NCBI RefSeq assembly: GCF_002284565.1
Contig: NZ_NPKI01000017.1
Span: 248,001-312,000, forward strand
Direction: 5' to 3'
DNA length: 64,000 bases
From: Mesorhizobium mediterraneum
GTDB lineage: Bacteria; Pseudomonadota; Alphaproteobacteria; Rhizobiales; Rhizobiaceae
A program made the position numbers and the translations under genes. Below the pieces are notes generated by a model. The model saw only the letters and a program-made list of their open reading frames with translations. It searched no databases and was not told where the DNA came from. Position 1 is the stretch's first letter; the number at the start of each line of letters is the position of its first letter. Positions 53,538-62,346 of this stretch are shown here, one piece after another.

Positions 53538-56165
53538 ATGGACGTCGTCGTCGTCGAATCGCCGGCCAAAGCGAAGACAATCAACAAGTACCTCGGAAAG
53601 AACTACAAGGTCCTGGCCTCGTTTGGCCACGTCCGCGATCTGCCGGCCAAGGATGGCTCGGTGCGTCCGGACGAGGATTTTGCCATGTCCTGGGCTGTCG
53701 ACACCGCCTCGAGCAAACGTCTTGCTGACATCGCCAGGGCGGTCAAGGACGCCGACGGCCTGATCCTCGCCACCGATCCGGATCGCGAGGGCGAAGCCAT
53801 TTCCTGGCATGTCCTGGAAGTGCTGAAGCAGAAGCGCGCGCTGAAGGACAAGCCGGTCAGCCGCGTCGTCTTCAACGCCATCACCAAGTCATCGGTGCTG
53901 GAAGCGATGGCCAATCCGCGCCAGATCGATGCGCCGCTGGTCGACGCCTATCTCGCTCGCCGCGCGCTCGACTATCTCGTCGGCTTCACGCTGTCGCCCG
54001 TCCTGTGGCGCAAGCTGCCGGGCGCCCGTTCCGCCGGCCGCGTGCAGTCGGTGGCACTGCGCCTCGTCTGCGACCGCGAATTGGAGATCGAGCGCTTCAT
54101 CCGCGAGGAGTACTGGCAGGTATCAGCTCTCCTCGGCACGCCGCGCAAGGAAAACTTCGAGGCGCGGCTGACCGCCTTCGACCGCAAGAAGCTGCAAAAG
54201 CTCGACATTTCGAACAAGGCGCAGGCCGATGACATCAAGGCGATGCTGGAAGGTGCGACCTTCAAGGCGCTATCGGTCGAAGCCAAGCCGACCAAGCGCA
54301 ATCCAGGCCCGCCCTTCACCACCTCGACGCTGCAGCAGGCTGCCTCCTCGCGTCTCGGTTTTTCGGCAAGCCGCACCATGCAGGTGGCGCAGCGGCTCTA
54401 TGAAGGCATGGACATCGGCGGCGAGACCACCGGCCTGATCACCTATATGCGAACCGACGGCGTGCAGATGGCGCCCGAGGCGATATCAGCTGCGCGCGAT
54501 GCGATCGCCAAGGAGTTCGGCCCAAAATACCTGCCCGAGAAGCCGCGCCAATACACGACCAAGGCCAAGAACGCCCAGGAAGCCCACGAAGCGATCCGCC
54601 CGACCGATTTCATGCGCACCCCCGCTTCTGTCAGACAATATCTCGATGCCGACCAGGCACGGCTCTACGAGATAGTGTGGAAACGTGCCATCGCCAGCCA
54701 GATGCAGCCGGCCGAGATCGAGCGCACCACGGCCGAGATCGAGGCAGTCAACGGCGCTCGCACCGCGGAACTCCGCGCCATCGGTTCGGTCGTTCGCTTC
54801 GACGGCTTCATTGCCGCCTATACCGACCAGAAGGACGAGGATTCGGAAGACGAGGAAGACCGCCGTCTGCCCGAGATCCGTGCCGGCGAACAGCTCGACC
54901 GCGAGGCGATCAACGCCACCCAGCACACCACCGAGCCACCGCCGCGCTATTCGGAAGCCTCGCTGATCAAGAAGCTGGAAGAACTCGGCATCGGTCGTCC
55001 CTCGACCTACACTGCGATCCTGAAGACGCTCGAGGATCGCGACTACGTCAGCATGGACAAGCGCAAGCTGTTGCCGCAGGCCAAGGGTCGGCTGCTGTCG
55101 GCCTTCCTCGAAAGCTTCTTCGAGCGCTATGTCGAATACGACTTCACCGCCTCACTCGAGGAAAAGCTCGACGAGATTTCCGACGGCAAGCTCGCCTGGA
55201 AGGATGTGCTGCGCGATTTCTGGAAGGATTTTTCGGGCGCCGTCGCCGACATCAAGGAATTGCGCGTCACCGACGTGCTCGACGCGCTCAACGAGGAACT
55301 GGCGCCGCTCGTCTTCCCAACGCGGGAAGACGGCTCAAATCCGCGCATCTGCCCGAAATGCGGCACCGGCAACCTGTCGCTGAAGCTCGGCAAGTTCGGC
55401 GCCTTTGTCGGCTGTTCCAACTACCCCGAATGCTCCTTCACCCGCCAGCTCGGCGACGCCGCCAACCCCAATGGCGAAAACGGCAATGGCGAGGACGGCA
55501 CCAAGGTGCTTGGCAAGGACCCCTACACGGCGGAGGAAATCACGCTGCGCAGCGGTCGTTTCGGCCCCTATATCCAGCGCGGCGACGGCAAGGAAGCCAA
55601 GCGCTCCAGCCTGCCCAAGGGCTGGACGGTCGATTCGATCGACCACGAAAAGGCCCTCGCCTTGCTGTCGCTGCCGCGTGACGTCGGCAAGCATCCGGAA
55701 TCCGGCAAGATGATCTCGGCCGGGCTGGGGCGCTACGGTCCGTTCGTGCTGCATGACGGCACCTACGCCAATCTCGACAACATCGAGGACGTGTTCTCGA
55801 TCGGCCTCAACCGCGCCGTGTCGGTGATCGCCGAGAAGAAGTTGAAGGGCCCCGGCGGCCGCAATGGCGGCACGCCCGCCGCCTTGAAGGAACTTGGCGA
55901 GCATCCGGCGGGCGGCGGCAAGATCGTCGTGCGTGACGGCAAATACGGGCCCTATGTTAATTTCGGCAAGGTCAATGCGACGCTACCGAAGGGCAAGGAC
56001 CCGCAGTCGGTGACGGTCGAGGATGCGGTGGCGCTGATTGCCGAGAAGGAAGCCAAGGGTGGCAATGGCGGCAGAAAGCCCTTCCGCAAAGCGGCCGCAC
56101 CTGCCAAAAAGCCTGCGGCAGCCAAAAAACCAGCGGCCAAGAAAGTGGCCAAGAAAAAGGGATAG
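53538..56165 (+). CDS. topA: DNA topoisomerase I
   Basis: The 875-residue enzyme has an N-terminal Toprim domain (VVVVESPAKAKTINKYLG), the active-site tyrosine in GLITYMRTDG, a C4 zinc finger (CPKCGTGNLSLKLG to NYPEC) and several C-terminal topoisomerase repeats (RSGRFGPYIQRGDG, GRYGPFVLHDG, GKYGPYVNFG). The tail is rich in Lys, Ala and Pro like histone H1. It relaxes negative supercoils. It is first in a run with rnr five bases later. Confidence 0.97.
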   Translation: MDVVVVESPAKAKTINKYLGKNYKVLASFGHVRDLPAKDGSVRPDEDFAMSWAVDTASSKRLADIARAVKDADGLILATDPDREGEAISWHVLEVLKQKRALKDKPVSRVVFNAITKSSVLEAMANPRQIDAPLVDAYLARRALDYLVGFTLSPVLWRKLPGARSAGRVQSVALRLVCDRELEIERFIREEYWQVSALLGTPRKENFEARLTAFDRKKLQKLDISNKAQADDIKAMLEGATFKALSVEAKPTKRNPGPPFTTSTLQQAASSRLGFSASRTMQVAQRLYEGMDIGGETTGLITYMRTDGVQMAPEAISAARDAIAKEFGPKYLPEKPRQYTTKAKNAQEAHEAIRPTDFMRTPASVRQYLDADQARLYEIVWKRAIASQMQPAEIERTTAEIEAVNGARTAELRAIGSVVRFDGFIAAYTDQKDEDSEDEEDRRLPEIRAGEQLDREAINATQHTTEPPPRYSEASLIKKLEELGIGRPSTYTAILKTLEDRDYVSMDKRKLLPQAKGRLLSAFLESFFERYVEYDFTASLEEKLDEISDGKLAWKDVLRDFWKDFSGAVADIKELRVTDVLDALNEELAPLVFPTREDGSNPRICPKCGTGNLSLKLGKFGAFVGCSNYPECSFTRQLGDAANPNGENGNGEDGTKVLGKDPYTAEEITLRSGRFGPYIQRGDGKEAKRSSLPKGWTVDSIDHEKALALLSLPRDVGKHPESGKMISAGLGRYGPFVLHDGTYANLDNIEDVFSIGLNRAVSVIAEKKLKGPGGRNGGTPAALKELGEHPAGGGKIVVRDGKYGPYVNFGKVNATLPKGKDPQSVTVEDAVALIAEKEAKGGNGGRKPFRKAAAPAKKPAAAKKPAAKKVAKKKG

Positions 56166-56170
56166 GCATC

Positions 56171-58477
56171 GTGGCGCGCAGGGTATCCGGAAGAAGCCAT
56201 GGCGATCTGCGCACCGCCGACACGAGGGCCAAGGTCAGGGATAACTACCGGCCGTCCCGTGACGAGATCCTGCGCTACATCGCCGAAAATCCGGATCGCT
56301 CCGGCAAACGCGACATCGCCAAGGCGTTTGCGCTGCGCGGCGAGGACCGTATCTGGCTGAAGGACATTTTGCGCGACCTGCAGGATGAGGGCCTGCTGAC
56401 CAAGGAGCGCAATCGGCTGGCCCGTGTCGGCGCCCTGCCCCATGTCGCCGTGCTCGACATCTTTGGCCGCGACGCCGACGGCGTGCTGCTGGCGCACCCG
56501 ACCGAAGCCGTGGGCAATGGCGAGCCTCCTGTCATAGCGATCCGCGTGTCGCGTGGCGGCGGCGGCCCGACACCGGGCATCGGCGACCGCGTGCTAGCCA
56601 AGACCTTTCCAACCGATGACGCGACGGGCCCTGCCTATACCGGGCGGGTGATGAAGATCTTCGAGAAGCGCACCGATGCCGTTCTCGGCGTCTTCCGCGT
56701 GCTGCAGGACGGTACCTTTCGCATCGAGCCTGTCGAAAGACGCCAGCCGGAGCTGGTCGTCGACAAGGAATTCCAGAACGGCGCCAAGAACGGCGATCTG
56801 GTCGAGGTCGAGCCGGCGCGGGCCTCCCGCTACGGGCTGCCCAGAGCCAAGGTGCTGGCGGTGCTGGGTTCGCTGACCAGCGAAAAGGCGGTCTCGATGA
56901 TCGCCATTCACGCGCACGACATTCCACATATTTTCCCGGCAGACGTCATCGCCGAGGCAGAGGCGGTCAAACCGGCAACGCTGGCCGACCGCGAGGACTG
57001 GCGCGACTTGCCACTGGTCACCATCGATCCGGCCGACGCCAAGGACCATGACGACGCGGTATTCGCCACGCCGGACACGGACGAAAAGAACCCTGGTGGC
57101 GTGGTCGTCACCGTGGCGATTGCAGATGTCGCCGCCTATATCCGCTATGGCACTGCGCTCGATCGCGAGGCGCTGAAGCGCGGCAATTCGGTCTATTTCC
57201 CCGATCGCGTCGTGCCGATGCTGCCGGAGCGCATCTCCAACGACCTTTGTTCGCTGCGCGAAGGCCAGGATCGTCCGGCGCTGGCAGTCCGCATGACCTT
57301 CGCGGCCGACGGCCGCAAGCTCAGGCATTCGTTCCACCGCATCATGATGAAATCGGCGGCGAAACTCGCCTATCCCCAAGCGCAGGCCGCGATCGACGGC
57401 GTGCGGGACGACAAGACCGGCCCGATCCTCGACACGGTGCTGAAGCCGCTCTGGGATGCCTACGCCGTCGTGAAGCGCGGCCGTGACACGCGCCAGCCGC
57501 TCGAGCTCGACCTGCCGGAGCGGAAAATTCTGCTCAAGGAGGACGGCACCGTCGATCGGGTCGTCGTGCCGGAGCGGCTCGACGCGCACAAGCTGATCGA
57601 AGAGTTCATGATCCAGGCCAATGTCGCGGCCGCCGAGACGCTGGAGGCGAAACGACAGGCGCTGGTCTACCGCATCCATGACGCGCCTTCGCTCGCCAAG
57701 CAGGAATCGCTGCGTGAGTTCCTGCAGACGCTAGGCCTGTCGTTGGCGCGCGGTGCGCAGATGCGGCCGAATCAGTTCAACGGCATCCTGGATCGCGTCC
57801 GCGGCGCCGACCATGAGGGGCTGGTCAACGAGGTGGTGCTGCGCACGCAGATGCAGGCCGAATATTCGCCCAGCAACATCGGCCATTTCGGCCTCAATCT
57901 GAAGCGCTACGCGCATTTCACCTCGCCGATCCGCAGATATGCCGACCTGATCGTGCACCGTGGGCTGATTGCCGCACTCGGCTTCGGTGCGGGCGGACTG
58001 ACGCAGGACGAGGCGGAGCGGTTGGAAGAGGTTTCTGCGCTGATCTCGGCCACCGAGCGCCGTGCCATGGCCGCCGAGCGCGACACGGTCGACCGGCTGA
58101 TCGCCGCCTATCTGGCCGAGCGTGTCGACGAGCGTTTCGATGCACGCATTTCGGGCGTCACCAAATCGGGACTATTTGTCCAATTGCCGCAGTATGGCGC
58201 AGATGGTTTCATCCCGGTGTCAAGTCTGGACGGCGATTACTATATCTACGACGAAACTGCCCGATCGCTTTTCGGAGAACGCACCGGCAAGGGCTATCAG
58301 CTTGCCGACCGCGTCGAGGTTCGCCTGATCGAGGTGGCGCCTATGGCCGGCGCGATGCGTTTCGAGATGCTGACCGACCCAAAGCCGCTGCCCGGCTCCA
58401 AACGGTCGTTTCACAAGACCAAAGGCCGCGCCCGCGCGTCGCAATCGCGTCCAGGCTCACGCGGCAGGAGACGGTAA
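56171..58477 (+). CDS. rnr: Ribonuclease R
   Basis: The 768-residue protein has an N-terminal winged-helix region, cold-shock-like beta barrels, the RNB catalytic domain with the aspartates in DPADAKDHDDAVFA, and a C-terminal S1 domain (GVTKSGLFVQLPQYGADGF). The tail is basic. It degrades structured RNA from the 3' end. The start is a GTG at 56171, five bases after topA. The stop overlaps the start of the DUF983 gene (TAATG). Confidence 0.96.
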   Translation: MARRVSGRSHGDLRTADTRAKVRDNYRPSRDEILRYIAENPDRSGKRDIAKAFALRGEDRIWLKDILRDLQDEGLLTKERNRLARVGALPHVAVLDIFGRDADGVLLAHPTEAVGNGEPPVIAIRVSRGGGGPTPGIGDRVLAKTFPTDDATGPAYTGRVMKIFEKRTDAVLGVFRVLQDGTFRIEPVERRQPELVVDKEFQNGAKNGDLVEVEPARASRYGLPRAKVLAVLGSLTSEKAVSMIAIHAHDIPHIFPADVIAEAEAVKPATLADREDWRDLPLVTIDPADAKDHDDAVFATPDTDEKNPGGVVVTVAIADVAAYIRYGTALDREALKRGNSVYFPDRVVPMLPERISNDLCSLREGQDRPALAVRMTFAADGRKLRHSFHRIMMKSAAKLAYPQAQAAIDGVRDDKTGPILDTVLKPLWDAYAVVKRGRDTRQPLELDLPERKILLKEDGTVDRVVVPERLDAHKLIEEFMIQANVAAAETLEAKRQALVYRIHDAPSLAKQESLREFLQTLGLSLARGAQMRPNQFNGILDRVRGADHEGLVNEVVLRTQMQAEYSPSNIGHFGLNLKRYAHFTSPIRRYADLIVHRGLIAALGFGAGGLTQDEAERLEEVSALISATERRAMAAERDTVDRLIAAYLAERVDERFDARISGVTKSGLFVQLPQYGADGFIPVSSLDGDYYIYDETARSLFGERTGKGYQLADRVEVRLIEVAPMAGAMRFEMLTDPKPLPGSKRSFHKTKGRARASQSRPGSRGRRR

Positions 58478-58929
58478 TGCCAAGCGATCTGAAAATGAAC
58501 CAACAGGTTTTCGGCGGCGAACATCACTCGGGCCGGGTCGCCCGTCCGCTATGGACGGCGATGAAGCGCGGCGCGCTTGGCCGCTGCCCGCATTGCGGCG
58601 AGGGAAAGCTGTTCCGCGCTTTCGTCAAGACTGTCGACAAGTGCGATCATTGCGGCGAGGAGCTTCATCACCATCGCGCCGACGACCTGCCGGCCTATCT
58701 GGTGGTGGTCATCGTCGGCCACATCGTGCTCGGCGCCTTCATGGGCGTCGAAGCGACCTCCACCTTGTCCACCTGGCAGCACATCGCCATCTGGGTGCCG
58801 CTGACCATCCTCATGGCGGTCGTCTTGCTGCAGCCGGTCAAGGGCGCCGTCATCGGCCTGCAATGGGCGTTCTATATGCATGGCTTCGGCGGGGAAAAAG
58901 ATCTGATCGAGTCGCATCCCGAGGCTTGA
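58477..58929 (+). CDS. DUF983 family membrane protein
   Basis: The 150-residue protein has two zinc-ribbon CxxC pairs (RCPHCGEGKLF and KCDHCGEEL) followed by two membrane segments. This is the DUF983 pattern; in some alphaproteobacteria DUF983 genes lie near cytochrome oxidase genes. It overlaps rnr by one base and is therefore translationally coupled. Confidence 0.93.
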   Translation: MPSDLKMNQQVFGGEHHSGRVARPLWTAMKRGALGRCPHCGEGKLFRAFVKTVDKCDHCGEELHHHRADDLPAYLVVVIVGHIVLGAFMGVEATSTLSTWQHIAIWVPLTILMAVVLLQPVKGAVIGLQWAFYMHGFGGEKDLIESHPEA

Positions 58930-59001
58930 AACCGAGGCTGGCGCAATCGGCATGGCTGGACGCCACTTTCGCATCGGAGAAGATTCCGCTAGGTCGTGCG
59001 C

Positions 59002-59736
59002 ATGGACGGTATGACCAGGGTGGAAGTCGACAAGGTCGAGCGGATCGCGCTCGACGCCAAGCCTATACGGCCGCGCGACGCCGCGACGTTGATCCTGCTC
59101 GACCGCAAGGGCGGCGAGTTTCTGGTGCTGATGGGCCGGCGCCACGCCCGTCACGCCTTCATGCCTGGGAAATTCGTCTTTCCCGGCGGCCGTACCGATC
59201 CGGCCGACAGCCGAATTCCCGTCGCCACCGCGCTGCACCCTGAGGAACAGGCGAGGCTGACCGCCGGCGTTGGCCGCATCAGCCCGGCCCGCGCCCGCGC
59301 CATCGCCCTGTCGGCGATCCGCGAGACCTATGAGGAGGCTGGCCTGTTGATCGGTCGGAAAGGCGCCTTCGCGACGAGCAGGCGCGATTGGCAGGGTTTT
59401 GCCGAGCACGGCGTAAGACCGTCGCTGGCAGAGCTGCGTTTCATCGCGCGTGCCATCACCCCGCCAAACAGGGTGCGGCGCTTCGATACGCGCTTCTTCA
59501 GCGCCTGGCGCGAAGATGTCGCCGTGGAGCTGCCGGACGGCGGTCCGACCAACGAGTTGGAGGAGCTGGTCTGGCTGCCGCTCGCCAAGGCCAGACAGGC
59601 CGATATTCCCGACATCACCAGGGCTATCCTGGAGGAGCTGGAAAAGCGGCTCGTCGATGATCCGCTGCTGCGCCCCGGTGGTTCCGTCCCGTTCTACCGG
59701 CTTGTCCGCAATCGCTTCGCCCGCGAAATTCTATAA
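59002..59736 (+). CDS. NUDIX hydrolase family protein
   Basis: The 244-residue protein has a Nudix-like domain with the region GKFVFPGGRTDPADSRIP, the helix AIRETYEEAGLLIG (the REx2EExG part of the Nudix box) and further strands. The segment between the GG and RE parts is much longer than the standard seven residues, as in the YOR/NUDT19-like group. Substrate unknown. The ATG at 59002 follows an AGG site; a GTG six bases earlier is possible. Confidence 0.88.
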   Translation: MDGMTRVEVDKVERIALDAKPIRPRDAATLILLDRKGGEFLVLMGRRHARHAFMPGKFVFPGGRTDPADSRIPVATALHPEEQARLTAGVGRISPARARAIALSAIRETYEEAGLLIGRKGAFATSRRDWQGFAEHGVRPSLAELRFIARAITPPNRVRRFDTRFFSAWREDVAVELPDGGPTNELEELVWLPLAKARQADIPDITRAILEELEKRLVDDPLLRPGGSVPFYRLVRNRFAREIL

Positions 59737-59756
59737 AGCATAGAGCATTCAAATCC

Positions 59757-60932
59757 ATGACGGTCGATACCCAGCAAGAGGTCGAAGAACGCGTACATTG
59801 GCTGCCGATGATCGCGGCGATCTCGTCGATCAGCGTCGTCGGCATTGCCATCGGCCTCGGCATGCCGCTGCTCAGCGTCATCCTCGAAACGCGCGGCCAT
59901 TCGGCGTCGATGATCGGCTTCAACACCGCTGTCGCCGGGTTCGCCTCGATCGCTGGCGCACCGCTCGCCACCCCGCTCGCCATGCGATTCGGCGTCGCCT
60001 GGACGATGCTGGCCATGATCGCCACGGGAGTGCTGGCCTTTGTCGGCTTCCATTTCGCGCCGGACTTCTGGATGTGGTTCCCGCTGCGCATCCTGCTGCA
60101 CATTGCGCTGACGGTGCTGTTCATCCTGTCGGAATTCTGGATCAGCACATCGGCGCCGCCGCACCGGCGCGGCCTGGTCCTCGGCATCTACGCCACGGTA
60201 TTGTCGCTCGGCTTTGCCGCCGGGCCGTGGCTTTTTGCCCATCTCGGCAGCACCGGCTTCCTGCCCTTCGGCGTCATCATGGCGCTGGTGACGCTGGCCG
60301 CCATTCCGGTTCTGGCCGCCCGCAACGAGAGCCCGACGATCGTCTCCAATGGCGAAACCAGCAACTTCCTGCGCTACATCTGGCTGGTGCCGACGGCGAC
60401 CGCCGCGGTGCTGGTGTTCGGCGCGGTCGAGACCGGCGGCTTTGCGCTGTTCCCCATCTATGGCAGCCGCATCGGCTACTCCGAGGCCGACGCCGCACTT
60501 CTGCTCACCATGATCGGCCTCGGCAACGTGCTGTTGCAGATCCCGCTCGGCATGATCAGCGACCGTGTCAGCGACCGCCGTTATCTGCTTCTGGCTTGTG
60601 CAACCATTGGGCTTGCCGGCACCATCTTCATGCCCCACTTCGCGCAGAACTGGCACCTGATGGCTGCGCTTCTGTTCGTCTGGGGCGGCGTGGTCGCGGC
60701 GATGTACACGATCGGCCTGGCCCATCTCGGCTCGCAGCTTTCCGGCCACGAACTGGCCTCCGCCAACGCTGCCTTCGTGCTCTGCTACGGTGTTGGCATG
60801 GTGCTCGGCCCGCAGGCGATCGGCATCGGCATGGACGTTTTCGGTCCCTCGGGCTTCGGCTGGGCGCTCGGCATGTTCTTCGCCTTCTATATCGCGCTGG
60901 TCGGCGCCAGGCTGGTCCGAAAAATCCTTTAG
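59757..60932 (+). CDS. MFS transporter
   Basis: The 391-residue protein has about twelve membrane segments and the MFS motif GMISDRVSDRRYLLLAC between helices 8 and 9, with an unusual first half (GFNTAVAGFASIAGAPLATPLAMRFG). Its nearest relatives by pattern are small-molecule exporters, but the substrate is unknown. It lies 20 bases after the Nudix gene and is probably part of the same transcript. Confidence 0.9.
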   Translation: MTVDTQQEVEERVHWLPMIAAISSISVVGIAIGLGMPLLSVILETRGHSASMIGFNTAVAGFASIAGAPLATPLAMRFGVAWTMLAMIATGVLAFVGFHFAPDFWMWFPLRILLHIALTVLFILSEFWISTSAPPHRRGLVLGIYATVLSLGFAAGPWLFAHLGSTGFLPFGVIMALVTLAAIPVLAARNESPTIVSNGETSNFLRYIWLVPTATAAVLVFGAVETGGFALFPIYGSRIGYSEADAALLLTMIGLGNVLLQIPLGMISDRVSDRRYLLLACATIGLAGTIFMPHFAQNWHLMAALLFVWGGVVAAMYTIGLAHLGSQLSGHELASANAAFVLCYGVGMVLGPQAIGIGMDVFGPSGFGWALGMFFAFYIALVGARLVRKIL

Positions 60933-61036
60933 AAAGACCGATCGATGCCTCGTGTCGCGCGAGGCTGCTGACATAACCGTGTCAGCAGCACCCGGATAGA
61001 TTGTCAGCAACACGCCACCAGATTGAGGATGCCATC

Positions 61037-61495
61037 ATGATCGACTCCGGGTTTGAAACGACATCGGTACGGATGGAATTGCTGCTGCTTGTGACCTTTC
61101 AATCGCCGGCCTCCGATGTCGACCGCATCATGGAAGCGGTGGTCGCGATCGCGCCGCTCACCATGGGCAAGTACGACAGCAATGCCTACCAGTCGGCGCA
61201 CGGCATCGAGCGCTACCGGCCACTCGAAGGCGCGGCCGCCGGCGCCGAGACGGAATTGCGCAGACGGCCGGGCACGGTGGAAGTGTCGTTCGAGCTGCCC
61301 GACGACCAGGCGCTGGCCGCCCGCATTGTCGAAGCGATTTTCCAGGTCCACAGCTATCAGGAGCCGGTGATCCGCATTCAGCCGATCCTTGCCAGCCGTT
61401 CCAAGGGGTTGGACGACCGCTCCAACCCGAACCGCTGGTGGAACGCCACGGGAGACTGGAAGAAGGTGGCTCCGCCGGTTAGGGAAGACGCATAG
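61037..61495 (+). CDS. YqfO/NIF3-like accessory domain protein (often labelled RtxA)
   Basis: The 152-residue protein resembles the stand-alone CutA-like domain found inside YqfO/NIF3 proteins: VTFQSPASDVDRIMEAV, IAPLTMGKYDSNAYQSAHG and VEVSFELPDDQALAARIVEAIFQVHSYQEPVIRI. Databases often carry the misleading label 'structural toxin RtxA'. It is probably a small metal- or nucleotide-binding protein. A GAGG site precedes the ATG at 61037. Confidence 0.8.
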   Translation: MIDSGFETTSVRMELLLLVTFQSPASDVDRIMEAVVAIAPLTMGKYDSNAYQSAHGIERYRPLEGAAAGAETELRRRPGTVEVSFELPDDQALAARIVEAIFQVHSYQEPVIRIQPILASRSKGLDDRSNPNRWWNATGDWKKVAPPVREDA

Positions 61496-61513
61496 AAACG
61501 GACCGCGGCCTTC

Positions 61514-61661
61514 CCTTCTCCCCTTGTGGGAGAGAAGGTGGCCGAGCGAAGCTCGGTCGGATGAGGGGTGCTCCAGCTTGGCGCTGCCGGCACTCCGTCC
61601 AGCACCCCTCAACCGTCTTGGCGCTGCGCGCCAATCCACCTTCTCCCACAAGGGGAGAAGG
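61514..61661. repeat. 148-bp rhizobial inverted repeat with nested stems
   Basis: The outer arms CCTTCTCCCCTTGTGGGAG and CTCCCACAAGGGGAGAAGG are complementary over about 26 bp. Inside are TGAGGGGTGCT/AGCACCCCTCA (61562-61572 with 61601-61611) and a small stem CCGAGC/GCTCGG. It lies after the YqfO-like gene. Sequences of this type recur in Mesorhizobium intergenic regions. As RNA it would fold into a long hairpin that could end or stabilise transcripts. Confidence 0.85.
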
Positions 61662-61786
61662 AAGAGGCGCTCTCGCGGGGTTGACTTTCCGGGCGCGTTC
61701 TTTATGTGTCGCGCCAAGTTTCCCGCGTCCGGGTGTTTCCCCGTGCTCCAGCGGCTAAAACTCCACGAACATAACGGACGAACAAC

Positions 61787-61954
61787 ATGGCCAAAGCCGC
61801 AAACATCAAGATCAAGCTTCTGTCGACCGCCGACACCGGTTTCTTCTACGTGACCAGCAAGAACAGCCGCACCAAGACGGACAAGCTGTCGTTCCGCAAA
61901 TACGATCCGGTCGCCAAGAAGCATGTCGAGTTCAAGGAAACCAAGATTAAGTAA
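61787..61954 (+). CDS. rpmG: 50S ribosomal protein L33
   Basis: This 55-residue protein begins [20 protein letters not shown] and contains [18 protein letters not shown], the L33 pattern of the type without cysteine pairs (zinc-independent). It has no neighbour in the same transcript and is followed by a strong intrinsic terminator. The large repeat lies 126 bases upstream. Confidence 0.97.
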   Translation: MAKAANIKIKLLSTADTGFFYVTSKNSRTKTDKLSFRKYDPVAKKHVEFKETKIK

Positions 61955-61970
61955 TCTGGTTTCCTGCTCC

Positions 61971-62012
61971 AAAAACCAAAACGCCGCCCCTCTGGGCGGC
62001 GTTTTGGTTTTC
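61971..62012 (+). terminator. Rho-independent terminator of rpmG
   Basis: The stem AAAACGCCGCCC/GGGCGGCGTTTT around loop CTCT continues with TGGTTTTC; the A-run before and T-run after it make it a strong bidirectional terminator. It begins 17 bases after the rpmG stop. Confidence 0.95.
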
Positions 62013-62346
62013 AAGGCTTCGAAAAGTCCGATATTTCCGATGCTTAGCGCAGAGTCTCGATGTCTTTTCGGAAAGAGGGGGCCGGTCGGCGTTTGGCAGC
62101 GGTACGAGGAGGCCACTATGTGCCAGCGCCGGCCGGCCGACCCCACGGACCCAGGAGATGCGGCGGACCTGAGAATCATGGGGTATTCTTCGGATCGACC
62201 CGGCAACTACCCTCGCGCCGGTTCCGTCATTGGTCTGCACATTTGCGCAACAGCTTACGAAAATCAACAATTTCTTAACCAAGCGCTGCGAATCGCTTGC
62301 GTTAAGGTAAATTCGTAACCCTGTCGCACCGACTGGATAATCGGCG
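62013..62346. other. 334-bp intergenic stretch between rpmG and pleD
   Basis: No gene was recognised. Near the right end a stem CAAGCG/CGCTTG at about 62281-62301 is flanked by TTAAC and GTTAA, which could be the end of the pleD transcript. Short open frames in this stretch have no family features. Confidence 0.5.

Noticed and set aside
61001..61495. The label 'RTX toxin RtxA' for the YqfO-like protein.
   Set aside because: There are no RTX glycine-rich repeats; the protein is a small cytoplasmic domain and the label is a known database error type.
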